This document shows positions 25,447 to 34,349 of a stretch of 64,000 nucleotides of DNA, in pieces; positions within the stretch are counted from its first letter, which is position 1; each line of letters starts with the position of its first letter. The position numbers and the translations under genes were made by a program. The notes under the pieces are model-generated. The model was not told the origin of the DNA, searched no databases, and worked only from the letters and a program-made list of their open reading frames with translations. This stretch comes from Alteromonadaceae bacterium 2753L.S.0a.02. Lineage in GTDB: Bacteria; Pseudomonadota; Gammaproteobacteria; Pseudomonadales; Cellvibrionaceae. The stretch covers positions 1,116,001 through 1,180,000 of the forward strand of contig VISH01000001.1 of assembly GCA_007827375.1 (NCBI GenBank), written 5' to 3'.

Positions 25447-27258
25447 TTAGGGGCTCTGGTAGCGCACCTTGCCGTCCATCATGGTCAATTCCACTTTGGC
25501 CTCACTGATATCGGTGGGATCGATATCAAACAGGTTTTTATCAATCACGATAATGTCGGCGAGCTTGCCCACTTCCAGGCTGCCCAGTTTGTCTTCCATA
25601 CGCAGCTGCCAGGCAGGATTGATGGTCACGGCCTCGAGCGCCTGCTCCAAGGTCATGCCGGTTGCGCCGGGGGGAAACACTTTGGAGTCGTCATTAAGCG
25701 GGTCGCGGCGGGTGATGACGCTTTCGACGCTGAGCAGCGGGGCCGCCATCCAGAGCGGTGCGCTGGGTACGTCTGCCGACAGGGCGATGATAGACCCGGC
25801 TTTCAAGGGTCCCATAAATTTGGCGTACTCGTTCTTGACCCGTTCCTCACCCAGCATTTTCAACGCAGGCAGGTGACCTTCGGCCCAGTCGGTGTAGAAG
25901 ATCGGCGAGATGTTGAGGGGGATCTTCATGGCTTCGATGCGCTTCACATCGTCGGGGTGCATCCAGTAGATGTGATGCATCTGATTGCGCATGCCGGTGT
26001 GGCCGGCCTTGCGGGTGGCCTCAATGGCATCGACGGCCCCGCGGGCAGTGCCATCACCATCAATGTGGATTATCGCATCCAGGTTCGCCTCATTGGCCGC
26101 GAGAACCACTTCCATCATTCGATCGGGTGGCACGTTGGCGCTGCCGTGGCTGTCAGTACCCTCATAAGGCTCAAGCATCAGGGAGGTCATGGCGTTGAAG
26201 GTGCCTTCAGGGTGGATCTTGACCCCGAAGGAGCGCAGCAGGTCGGTGTTGTAGGTCTTGGAGTACTCAACGGCCTTGGAGATGAACTTCTCGGTGGTAA
26301 CCACGGGGTTCTTCATAACAGGCTGCACAAAGGTACGCATGGTCAGTTCACCCTTGTCTTCCAGCTTCTTCAGGTATTGCATCACCACCTCATAATCCTC
26401 GAAGGTGCCCACCGGGTCGGTGACCCGGGGGGTGATGATGCCGGGGTTGAGGAAGGTAGTCATACCAAAGGACAGGGCGCCCTTATAGTGCTCCTGCTGG
26501 ATCTGGGGAATCATAGACTCGGGGTCCCAGGCGCCCATGTTGACATAGGCCTGCAGGTAGGAGACTTCTTTGGCATGCCCCGTGGGATTGCCGTTCTTAT
26601 CTTTTACCCAGTAAGACACACCGGGAATCGGGTCGGGGGTGTCCTTGGTGACTTGACCTTTCTCCAGGCCCATGGTGTTTAACCAGGCATCGTGAATGGT
26701 GTAGTCGATGACAATCACCGGGCGGTCAGAAACTGCCCTGTCGAGAATTGCGGCGGTGGGTTTCTGGCCACCGAGGTTTTCGGCGTTCCAACCGACACCG
26801 CGAATGACTTTTTCATCGGGGTGGGCGTCTGCATAGTCCTTGATCATTTTCAGGTAGTCATCAAGGGTCTTGCCCTTGTACAGGGAGACGCCCATGTTCA
26901 TCCAGCCTGAGACGATCAGGTGATCGTGGGTGCTGATAAAGCCGGGCATCACCATTTTGCCGGCCACGTCTTTTACGTCGGTGCCGTCACCAATAAAGGC
27001 TTTGGCTCCGGCGGCATCACCGACGTAAACAATTTTATTGCCTTTTACCGCGACAGCTTCGGCCCAGGGTTGCTGGTCGTTGACGGTGTAGACTTTGCCG
27101 TTGGTAAAAACCGTGTCGGCTACAACGCCGGGCTTGGCTGCGCTGGCCGCAGGTTGTTCTGTGGGTGACGGACTTTTAGAGCAGGCGGAAATGGCTGCCC
27201 CGATCACCGCAATTGCACTGATCATCACTAATCGATTGAGCGCTTTCATAGCTGACAC
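25447..27258 (-). CDS. YtcJ-like amidohydrolase, lipoprotein (copy 1)
   Basis: A 603-aa lipoprotein (lipobox AAISACSKS) of the amidohydrolase_3 family. The N-terminal metal motif reads GFISTHDHL, the mid part LLRSFGVKIHPEGT with the Lys expected to be carboxylated or metal-linked, further His in IIHIDGDG and MHHIYWMHPDD, and the C-terminal Asp in LSADVPSAP. The family hydrolyses amides, often N-acyl amino compounds or ureides. Being anchored in the envelope it acts outside the cytoplasm. It is followed by the acid phosphatase and preceded by a second amidohydrolase 34 bp away. Confidence 0.88.
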   Translation of the reverse strand: MSAMKALNRLVMISAIAVIGAAISACSKSPSPTEQPAASAAKPGVVADTVFTNGKVYTVNDQQPWAEAVAVKGNKIVYVGDAAGAKAFIGDGTDVKDVAGKMVMPGFISTHDHLIVSGWMNMGVSLYKGKTLDDYLKMIKDYADAHPDEKVIRGVGWNAENLGGQKPTAAILDRAVSDRPVIVIDYTIHDAWLNTMGLEKGQVTKDTPDPIPGVSYWVKDKNGNPTGHAKEVSYLQAYVNMGAWDPESMIPQIQQEHYKGALSFGMTTFLNPGIITPRVTDPVGTFEDYEVVMQYLKKLEDKGELTMRTFVQPVMKNPVVTTEKFISKAVEYSKTYNTDLLRSFGVKIHPEGTFNAMTSLMLEPYEGTDSHGSANVPPDRMMEVVLAANEANLDAIIHIDGDGTARGAVDAIEATRKAGHTGMRNQMHHIYWMHPDDVKRIEAMKIPLNISPIFYTDWAEGHLPALKMLGEERVKNEYAKFMGPLKAGSIIALSADVPSAPLWMAAPLLSVESVITRRDPLNDDSKVFPPGATGMTLEQALEAVTINPAWQLRMEDKLGSLEVGKLADIIVIDKNLFDIDPTDISEAKVELTMMDGKVRYQSP

Positions 27259-27292
27259 CTTTGATATGTGTGTGAATGATTAACTGTTTGTT

Positions 27293-29044
27293 TTACATGC
27301 CGTCACGATGGCGAACCACGCCGTCCATCAGGGTGTAGAGTACTTTGGCCTTGTGAATATCGTGCGGGTCTACCTCGAAAATATTGGTATCGAGCACAAT
27401 CACGTCAGCCAGTTTGCCCACTTCCAGCGAGCCGATTTTGTCTTCGACGCCGATGCCATAGGCGGCGCCGTAGGTGTTGGCGCGCACGGCTTCGGCCACG
27501 GTGAGTCGAGCTTCTTCGCCACCGAGAATTGGCATGTCCGGCTTATCCAGTGACTGGCGGGTCACCGCCTGGGTGATGGCATTCAACGGGCGATAATCGG
27601 AAAAATAAGCCGCTGCCGGAAAGTCCGAACCCATCGATACGTTGGCACCGGCTTTTAGCAGTTCCTTTATGGGGAACAAATGTTTCATCCGCTCTGGCCC
27701 TATTCGCTGTGGTGTGACTACCCCGGAGTAGGCGTCCAGCGCCATCCACTGGCCGGTGGTATCGTAGGTTGCGTTCAGTTCCTTAAAGCGTGGCTGGTCT
27801 TCGGGGGTAACAATCATTGCATGGGAGGCCACCGGGCGCCTGTCCCACTCGGGGTTGGTGTTCTTCGCCAGCTCAATACCATCCAGAAATTTACGCACTG
27901 CCAGGGAGCCCATGCAGTGGCAAATAAGGTTTAGCCCTGCTTTGTCGGCACGCACTGCGACATCGTTCCACATCTCGAAGGGCACAACCGGGCTGGGGTG
28001 GGCGTCGGGTTTGTCTGTATAGCCGTTGACAAACATGGCGCCGTAAGAGGCGTCATCGCCACCGTCCATAAAGACTTTCAAGGCACTGACCTGTACCAGA
28101 CCACTCTGATTTTCGTCGCGCAGTTTAGTTGCCAATGGCACCGGGTCGATACTCGGATCGTTCCAGTAGTAACTGCCGTAGATGCGCATTTTCAGGGTGC
28201 CGTCCTGCTCGAAATCCTTGAGAATCTTGAGAGCCGTCGCCTGCTCGATGCCTATCCAGCCAAAATCATGTTCGGCGGTGATACCGGCTTTTGCGTATTC
28301 AGCAAACCATTTTGCCATTCCCCCACGCACATATTGGTCGTCGATGGTGACAAACTCTGTGAAGATCTTGACGATAGCCGGTACCTCAACAATGTAACCG
28401 GTGGGGTTGCCCTGATCGTCGCGAACGTAATAGGAACTGCCAGGTTGCGGATCGGCGGTTTCCTTGTTGAGCCCGCCGCGTTCCATGGTTTTGGAGTTGA
28501 CCCAAGCCGAGTGGCCATCCACCTGCCACAAAAATACCGGCCGGTCTGGCACCACGGCATCGAGCATTGCCGCAGTTGGGCGTTCTCCACCAAACACGTT
28601 TGCACGAACGCCCCAGCCGTTGATGAATTCGAGATCGGGATTTTCTTCCGCGTAGGTTTTCAGCTTGGCCAGTAGCTCATCCATGGAGTCGGTTTGCAGG
28701 TCGGGGCCATACATGATGATGCCCTGAGTTGTTACGTGAAAATGGCCTTCGACGAAACCGGGCAATACCAGCTTGCCACCCAGGTCCATGGTTTCGGTTT
28801 TATCACCGATGTACTGGCTGGCACCTTCACTATCACCCACGTAAACAATTTTATTGCCTTTCACCGCAACGGCTTCGGCCCAGGAATTATTGCTGTCGAC
28901 GGTATACACCTTGGCATTGGTGAAAACGACATCGGCGGCGGGTTTTGCGGCTTTTTTAGGCGCTGGCGATTGCGCGGGTTTTTCACTGCAACCAAACGCG
29001 AACAGCAATAAAAAGCACAATAAAAAAGCGGGATAAATTTTCAT
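27293..29044 (-). CDS. YtcJ-like amidohydrolase, lipoprotein (copy 2)
   Basis: A 583-aa lipoprotein (lipobox FAFGCSEK), distant paralog of its neighbour. Metal-site motifs are GFVEGHFHVT at the N-terminus, the conserved Lys in VSALKVFMDGG, His in LICHCMGSLAVRKF and VASHAMIV, and Asp in MGSDFPAAAYF. Both paralogs share the AWAEAVAVKGNKIVYVGD-type opening, so they arose by duplication, but they differ enough to have different substrates. The right neighbour is an outer-membrane barrel gene, which may bring in the substrate. Confidence 0.88.
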   Translation of the reverse strand: MKIYPAFLLCFLLLFAFGCSEKPAQSPAPKKAAKPAADVVFTNAKVYTVDSNNSWAEAVAVKGNKIVYVGDSEGASQYIGDKTETMDLGGKLVLPGFVEGHFHVTTQGIIMYGPDLQTDSMDELLAKLKTYAEENPDLEFINGWGVRANVFGGERPTAAMLDAVVPDRPVFLWQVDGHSAWVNSKTMERGGLNKETADPQPGSSYYVRDDQGNPTGYIVEVPAIVKIFTEFVTIDDQYVRGGMAKWFAEYAKAGITAEHDFGWIGIEQATALKILKDFEQDGTLKMRIYGSYYWNDPSIDPVPLATKLRDENQSGLVQVSALKVFMDGGDDASYGAMFVNGYTDKPDAHPSPVVPFEMWNDVAVRADKAGLNLICHCMGSLAVRKFLDGIELAKNTNPEWDRRPVASHAMIVTPEDQPRFKELNATYDTTGQWMALDAYSGVVTPQRIGPERMKHLFPIKELLKAGANVSMGSDFPAAAYFSDYRPLNAITQAVTRQSLDKPDMPILGGEEARLTVAEAVRANTYGAAYGIGVEDKIGSLEVGKLADVIVLDTNIFEVDPHDIHKAKVLYTLMDGVVRHRDGM

Positions 29045-29151
29045 AGTCGTTTTACCTTGCAGGGCGTTACGCTGAAATTATTAAAACCGCACTGCACCGA
29101 TGGCACTTAATGCTTGCAACACGATGCAGTGCGGTGCGCTTAATAGCTTTA

Positions 29152-29955
29152 TTAGAAATACCAACTCGCCGAAAGAAACAGGTTGTAATCGTTGGCGCCC
29201 GAAGTGCTTTTGCTGGGGGTGTAGAAATTCAAATCTTTGTCGAAATTTTGTTGCATTAAGAGTGTGACCACCACGGTATCGGCCGGACTCCAACCCACGG
29301 TGATGTCCAGATTGGCGGCACCTTCACCCTCCAGGTCACCCGCAAGGTAACGAGTATAGTTGGGCCAGAATTGCATAAAAAAGCCGGGCCACGGGCCTTT
29401 TTCTGGTGCCCAGGCGGCCATAGGCGCGACACTGATGCCGTGCCCGGTATGTTTATCAAAGTCGGAATTCCAGCTACTCACATAGTTAACCGGCAAATAA
29501 AATGACCAGGCTTCGTTAATGCCAAATGCGGGCAACGCACCCATAGCGACACTGTTGCTGCCTTTGGTGCCTTTCACCTCGCCTTCGATTTGCACATCAA
29601 TTTGGGTGGCCCAACCACGGTAGCCACTCACCACGGAACTGTCCATTTTGAACAGATGGAACCAGCGCACCCGGGAATTGGTAAAACCGTTTTCCTTTTC
29701 ACTCGCGGCCACGGTACCGGAATAGTTGCCGTAGCCCAATTCGAACATCACCATATCCTGTGCGCCAAGCGCCAGATTTCCCTGGCCGCGAATTTCGCTT
29801 AAGGTATCGCCATTACTGTATTTGGTGGTTTTGTAGCCGGGGCCGGCATAGCTGTAGATTTTGGTGGGGTCTGAGGCATCGATTTTTTCAGCACTGGCAA
29901 AAGCGGGAATACAGCTCGCCAGCACACCTAAAACGCACAGATAATTTGAGGACAT
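29152..29955 (-). CDS. Outer-membrane beta-barrel, possible substrate channel
   Basis: From the ATG at 29955 (MSSNYLCVLGVLASCIPAFASA) the protein has a signal peptide and about 245 mature residues. An upstream ATG at 29979 would add eight residues. Strand-like segments and a C-terminal Phe (LSASWYF) indicate a barrel. The family is not recognised with certainty; it recalls small nucleoside- or solute-channel barrels. It is the first gene of the run barrel - amidohydrolase - amidohydrolase - phosphatase on the minus strand. A 13-codon remnant of a second copy lies at 24506. Confidence 0.7.
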   Translation of the reverse strand: MSSNYLCVLGVLASCIPAFASAEKIDASDPTKIYSYAGPGYKTTKYSNGDTLSEIRGQGNLALGAQDMVMFELGYGNYSGTVAASEKENGFTNSRVRWFHLFKMDSSVVSGYRGWATQIDVQIEGEVKGTKGSNSVAMGALPAFGINEAWSFYLPVNYVSSWNSDFDKHTGHGISVAPMAAWAPEKGPWPGFFMQFWPNYTRYLAGDLEGEGAANLDITVGWSPADTVVVTLLMQQNFDKDLNFYTPSKSTSGANDYNLFLSASWYF

Positions 29956-29979
29956 ACTGAACACTCCTTGGATCAACAT

Positions 29980-30484
29980 AAATAATAATTAGCACTTCCC
30001 GGCATTTATTTAATGGCGTGTCAATAACGCACAGCTGCGACATTTACTGCTTAAGAAGTGGTTGGAAAAGCGCAAAACCTTTTGCTGTGGCGTTATCTGA
30101 AACGCTCTTGTCATGAAAAGGTGATTTGGCATTGGTGTTACAGCCTTGTCACCGAGCCAGAAAAGATCTGCGCTGACAATAGCATCAACCGCACAGCAAA
30201 CCAATCTTGAATTGGCGCATTATTTTTCATTTTTTGAAGGGTACGCCAATTGGTTGTTTTTTTTCGCAAGGGGAAAAAAATGTCACAAAAATTTTACGGA
30301 TTAAAATTGATAATAGTTCAATTTTACGGCGCGATTGTATGGCTTGGTTGCGGGAAACGCATAGATATTTTGATTGCGAAGCGCAGCGCCAAACCAAGCG
30401 TTGATTCGCAATTATTAGGCATTCAGTAATAAACCAAAAGAATTTCAATTAACGACTGCTATCACTCCGGTTTATTTTTTTCAT
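29980..30484. other. Intergenic region before the outer-membrane gene
   Basis: About 500 bp without a convincing gene. It must hold the promoter of the barrel-amidohydrolase-phosphatase run on the minus strand. An inverted repeat GCTTGGTT / AACCAAGC occurs near 30342-30398 around an AT-rich centre and may be an operator or terminator. The short frames here have no family character. Confidence 0.45.
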
Positions 30485-30517
30485 AAAAAAGCTGCGACCT
30501 TTGGTTTGGTCGTAGCT
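30485..30517 (-). terminator. Rho-independent terminator formed inside the hydrolase remnant
   Basis: On the minus strand AGCTACGACC and GGTCGCAGCT form a 10-bp stem with one mismatch around AAACCAAA, followed by TTTTTT. It comes after the LysR gene on the same strand, so it probably ends that transcript. The stem lies in the LSYDQTKGRS codons of the remnant. Confidence 0.75.
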
Positions 30518-30616
30518 CAAGTTGCTGTAATCCTGATACTGGCTGGCCCAGAGTAAACGCAGATTGCGATCCGGGAAACTGATGCTGTTGGGAATATCTT
30601 CGCCATACACATTGTT
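30489..30616 (-). pseudogene. Remnant of a choloylglycine-hydrolase-type gene
   Basis: On the minus strand, 42 codons from NNVYGEDIPN to DQTKGRS match NKPYGDNVPA to DETKARQ of the intact hydrolase at 21004-22095, with 25 of 42 residues identical. Nothing of the signal peptide or catalytic Cys is left. It starts 14 bp after the LysR stop codon and ends in a terminator. Confidence 0.9.
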
Positions 30617-30630
30617 AGAGAAGGGGGGTT

Positions 30631-31509
30631 TTAGCGATCCGGCAGGTCGCCCACCAACGCCACAAAGCGCCGCATCACCGGGTTTTCGGGGTGGGTGGCA
30701 AGGCGCACGATTTCGGTGAACCACACATCTTCGCGGGCGCCCTCGATATCGATCACGCGCAGGCGGCCCACATCAATCGCCGCCTGCACCAGATTGACCG
30801 GCATAAACGCCCAGCCCATATCGGCCGCCACCATTTCCAGTACCTCGTGGGCGTTGTTGCACACAATGCTGTGATTGGCTTCCACATGGGCCTCGGCGAG
30901 GCCGGCATCCAACATAAATTTGTGCACGATTTGAGTGGTACCGCGCAGTTGCAGGTGATTGACGGTGCCCTGCCACAGCGGTTGAGTGGCGGCGCCGACC
31001 CGGACTATGCGCACATTGAACGCGCGGCTGAGGTGCAGGTCGGGTGGTGCGCTGAGGGTGGAGTACACGATACCCAGATCGGCCATACCGGAGCGAACCC
31101 AACTGATCACCTGCATCGCATCGCCGCTGATCACCCGCAACTCCACCGCCGGATATTCGCGCCGCACCTGAGCGTAACAGGCCACCAGATCGGAACCGCG
31201 CGCGGCGGTATCGATGGCCACCGTAAAACGGTCGGGTTGTTCGGCATAGAGGCTATCCACCTTGGCGTCGAACTGTTCCGCTTCGGTGATCACAGATTTG
31301 GCATAAGGGTAGAGTTGCTGTGCTTTGTCGGTGGCGCTGATGGCGCGGCCACTGCGCTGAAATAAATTTAAACCGGTATCGATTTCAAGGTTGGCGACCA
31401 GCTCGCCGACACTGGAGGAATGCTTGCCGAGATGCCGCCCAGCGGCGGTGAAGCTGCCGTTTTCAAAAGTGGACGCAAACGCACGCAGCTGTTCTAAGGA
31501 AATCGCCAT
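30631..31509 (-). CDS. LysR-family transcriptional regulator
   Basis: A 292-aa regulator. The N-terminal winged helix spans about residues 1-60 (LEQLRAFASTFENGSFTAAGRHLGKHSSSVGELVANLE), followed by the linker helix and a periplasmic-binding-type effector domain (about 90-290). It lies just downstream of, and on the same strand as, the lipoprotein gene at 31597. It is the only intact regulator of the neighbouring hydrolase cluster, so it probably controls that cluster. A frameshifted 3' remnant of a paralog lies beside the intact Ntn hydrolase gene. Confidence 0.9.
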   Translation of the reverse strand: MAISLEQLRAFASTFENGSFTAAGRHLGKHSSSVGELVANLEIDTGLNLFQRSGRAISATDKAQQLYPYAKSVITEAEQFDAKVDSLYAEQPDRFTVAIDTAARGSDLVACYAQVRREYPAVELRVISGDAMQVISWVRSGMADLGIVYSTLSAPPDLHLSRAFNVRIVRVGAATQPLWQGTVNHLQLRGTTQIVHKFMLDAGLAEAHVEANHSIVCNNAHEVLEMVAADMGWAFMPVNLVQAAIDVGRLRVIDIEGAREDVWFTEIVRLATHPENPVMRRFVALVGDLPDR

Positions 31510-31596
31510 GATTATTTTTAACTAAAGTTCTTGTGGGGAACCCACGCGGGTAATCCCGCATCTTACAAACCGCTTTGCGCGACTGCAATGCACAGC

Positions 31597-32562
31597 TTAC
31601 TTTATAATCGGCACACCATACGGGTTGTAGTTACCACTAAGCACTACAAAATTATCGTGATCGGTACGCACTTTAAGTTCCACCAGCGCGTAATTGCCTT
31701 TAGCCGTTTTAATATAAAAATAAAAATCGCGGCGGTGATCCCACTGTGGATCTTGTGCAGCCATGGTGTATTTAAAATCGCTCTGATAACCGTTTTGCGG
31801 TGCGTAAATATCCGGCAGGTTTTGCACCACCTGGATACCGCCGCCGGGTACCACGACCGACACAGACCAGGTGTATCGCCCAAGCTCATTGGCAAGCTTT
31901 TCTGCAACACTGATTTCCAAATCGCCTTGTGCCGCGCTATAACGTTGTTGCCCGGGTAATTTTATGGCGATTGTTGTTTCATTCGGTGCGGCAATGGCTC
32001 CAGTGCTGATGTTTTGCGTAAATGCTTCGGCGGGTTTTTCCCGTAAAGTCAGTACGGCGGGTTGGTCCTTATTGTTCGGCAGCGGAAAAGTATTGAGTTC
32101 CTGCAGACGGGGCGCGTAATACATAAGCCCTCTAAGACCTTCGTCGTTCCAGTATTTTTCAGTTTTTATCTGCGCCTCAATCGCCGCGCCAGTGGTTTCT
32201 ATCGAAATTAAACCGTTCCTATCCGAAAATATTTTTGGCTGTGTTACCCAACCGTAGTAGGGGTAGTCGAAGGGTTCGAGTACAGTATTTAATACGGTGT
32301 ACTCCACCGGCAAACCCACGATTGGTTCGCCCTGGGGGTTGACCATCTTTACATAAACATTGATGGGTGATTTCACATCCTCACGGGCTTGTTCTTCGAG
32401 ATCTTCCGGATTCCATTCAGGAAATTCCGGCAGTATTTTTAAGTCTTTAACTAAATTAATGTCACTCGCGGTTTCGTAACTCTGCGGGCGGGTGACACAA
32501 GCGGTGAGCGCAAGTATTGGCAACAACACAAGTAATTTACGAGATGATGAATTTAGTTTCAT
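31597..32562 (-). CDS. Lipoprotein, function unknown
   Basis: A 321-aa lipoprotein with lipobox LALTACVT (Cys about 22). The mature part looks beta-rich, with an early segment VYVKMVNPQGEPIVGLPVEY that resembles an Ig-like or carboxypeptidase-regulatory fold. No enzyme motif is visible. The start codon overlaps the stop of the alpha/beta hydrolase gene by 4 bp, so the two are coupled and may act as a pair. Confidence 0.75.
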   Translation of the reverse strand: MKLNSSSRKLLVLLPILALTACVTRPQSYETASDINLVKDLKILPEFPEWNPEDLEEQAREDVKSPINVYVKMVNPQGEPIVGLPVEYTVLNTVLEPFDYPYYGWVTQPKIFSDRNGLISIETTGAAIEAQIKTEKYWNDEGLRGLMYYAPRLQELNTFPLPNNKDQPAVLTLREKPAEAFTQNISTGAIAAPNETTIAIKLPGQQRYSAAQGDLEISVAEKLANELGRYTWSVSVVVPGGGIQVVQNLPDIYAPQNGYQSDFKYTMAAQDPQWDHRRDFYFYIKTAKGNYALVELKVRTDHDNFVVLSGNYNPYGVPIIK

Positions 32563-34256
32563 TCGACACTCAAGCCGTTATAAGGAATATTAAAAACATC
32601 CAACATTAAATTAAAATAGGGCATAACCAATTGCGGGTTCCAACGCCACGCCGCAACGTGATCGTTACCAAATTCAAAAGGTTCTTTTGCTAGATCAAAA
32701 TTCTGGTGCACCAAGCCGTGCACGCGCGCTTCAGCACCCAGTGCCTGGGTTTTGGAATTAAGTGCGTAGGCCATGGCTTCGTGACGGTCTTTTACCGGGC
32801 GAGAGAAAAACCACCAGTATTTAAGACGAAAGTGTTCGCCATTCGCTTCATCGGGAAAATATTTGTACGTGCGGTTGTATTTCCAATAGGGTTTGGCTTC
32901 TTTCTGCGCCAGGTTCCACCCCACCCAGGTAATATCGTGGGGGTTGAAAAAATTGTAAACGCGGGTGTTGCTGCTACCTATATAATCAGCCCAACCCCAG
33001 CGGTCATTGTCTCGGGGCGTTGGCGTGTTTACTAACTCCGGGACAAGCAGTGTGGCACTGCTATCGAAACTTTCCGCCGGCACGGCGGAAACCTGGAAAA
33101 TCGCATTGTCGAAATCCAAACCCAAACGCAGCGCCTCTGCCAAAATCACGCCGCCCAAACTGTGACAGGTAATGTGCAGGCGTTTGTTTTTTGGAAGCGT
33201 TTGCGCAAAACGATACAGCGGTTCGGCACTCTTCAGGGCCAGGTATTCGCTGGTTAACAAACCAAATGCACCCTGTACTTTGCGCGTCGGCCAATGAAAA
33301 TGAATCACGCGGCCACGGTAGCCCTGGTGCCACAAACGTTTAAACATGGTTTCGAATGAGAACACCAGGGTACGGCGATAATTTTCGTCGTCATTGGGAA
33401 TCCAACCGTGCACCCAGACCACTATATTGTCGTCTTCGTACCAGGGTTTTTGAAAGCTGTAGCCGAAGCTTTCCGGCTCCCAAGTCAGTTTCGCCTGAGG
33501 TGGCTGGCCCTTGTATTTGTAGGGAAAGGTAATCTCGTCGGGCCAGGGCACGGCGACGCGATCGTAAAATGTTTTTACGGGGCGCAGTTCCATATCCACA
33601 TAGGTCTGAGCGAGCACTTGCTGGCGCTCGATAAGTTCCACCCGCAATCTGCCGGAGCCGGCCTCTATGGCTTCAAATAATAAGGGCAGCAGGGTCTCGC
33701 TACCCTGTAAGTCAAACGCGTGCAACTGCATAAACAAGGCTTGCTGCTGCCTTACCACTCCCAAGGCAGAATGCGCGTGTGCGTGGCTGAGTTGTTCAAT
33801 GCCGGCTTTTTCGTCGAGTAGGTACGCGCGCGAACCGTTCGGGTCTTGTGCCTGCCACACCCGAATAGCCGGGGCGGCGGCGCTGTTAACGGCCCAGGAA
33901 AGTTTTAGCCAAAGATCATCGCCCTGGCTGGCCCCGCTTACGCGAATATGCAAACGTGCCAGATCTTCCAGGTCGCGCAGGGAGCCAATCTTTTCGTTAC
34001 TGGCGTCGGGATTATCGTGTGGCCAGCTTTCGTAGAGATTGAGATCGTCCTGGTCGTCGTTCAACCAAAATACAAACGGCGTTGCCGGTGTGCTGATGTC
34101 GCTCGGCGCCGGGCCGCTGTCATCCAGTTGAATAATGCCATCGCCGTTGATGTCGGCGGCGGCGCTAATTGCCGGGGCAGACTGACTCAAATGGGATGTA
34201 AGCAAGCAGCTAAAAAACGCCCACACCGCGCAAGCGCGCTTCGAGCAAGCAATCAT
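32559..34256 (-). CDS. Secreted alpha/beta hydrolase with a CHSLGG nucleophile motif
   Basis: A 565-aa protein with a signal peptide (cleavage near LSQSA-P). Just after it, ADINGDGIIQLDDSG looks like a single dockerin/EF-type Ca-binding loop. A beta-rich region reaches about residue 260. An alpha/beta-hydrolase domain follows, with VVWVHGWIPNDD (oxyanion strand) and LHITCHSLGGVILAEAL. The nucleophile elbow is CHSLGG where GHSLGG is usual. C-terminal Asp and His candidates lie in NPHDITW and FGNDHVAAW. Lipase or esterase activity is expected; the substrate is unknown. Confidence 0.8.
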   Translation of the reverse strand: MIACSKRACAVWAFFSCLLTSHLSQSAPAISAAADINGDGIIQLDDSGPAPSDISTPATPFVFWLNDDQDDLNLYESWPHDNPDASNEKIGSLRDLEDLARLHIRVSGASQGDDLWLKLSWAVNSAAAPAIRVWQAQDPNGSRAYLLDEKAGIEQLSHAHAHSALGVVRQQQALFMQLHAFDLQGSETLLPLLFEAIEAGSGRLRVELIERQQVLAQTYVDMELRPVKTFYDRVAVPWPDEITFPYKYKGQPPQAKLTWEPESFGYSFQKPWYEDDNIVVWVHGWIPNDDENYRRTLVFSFETMFKRLWHQGYRGRVIHFHWPTRKVQGAFGLLTSEYLALKSAEPLYRFAQTLPKNKRLHITCHSLGGVILAEALRLGLDFDNAIFQVSAVPAESFDSSATLLVPELVNTPTPRDNDRWGWADYIGSSNTRVYNFFNPHDITWVGWNLAQKEAKPYWKYNRTYKYFPDEANGEHFRLKYWWFFSRPVKDRHEAMAYALNSKTQALGAEARVHGLVHQNFDLAKEPFEFGNDHVAAWRWNPQLVMPYFNLMLDVFNIPYNGLSVE

Positions 34257-34349
34257 TTCTCTTCCATGGTTTTTAAAATTGCAATTTTATCGCACCTTAA
34301 AAACAATATTGAGACAGTTGCGTGACAGCGAAGGCATGTGCGAATGCTG

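Noticed and set aside
25411..26682. 423-codon plus-strand open frame
   Set aside because: It is the antisense shadow of the amidohydrolase at 25447-27258, rich in His and Gly as expected for such a shadow.
30207..30448. Short frames on both strands between the barrel gene and the hydrolase remnant
   Set aside because: They have no ribosome site or family character and overlap each other in an AT-rich spacer.
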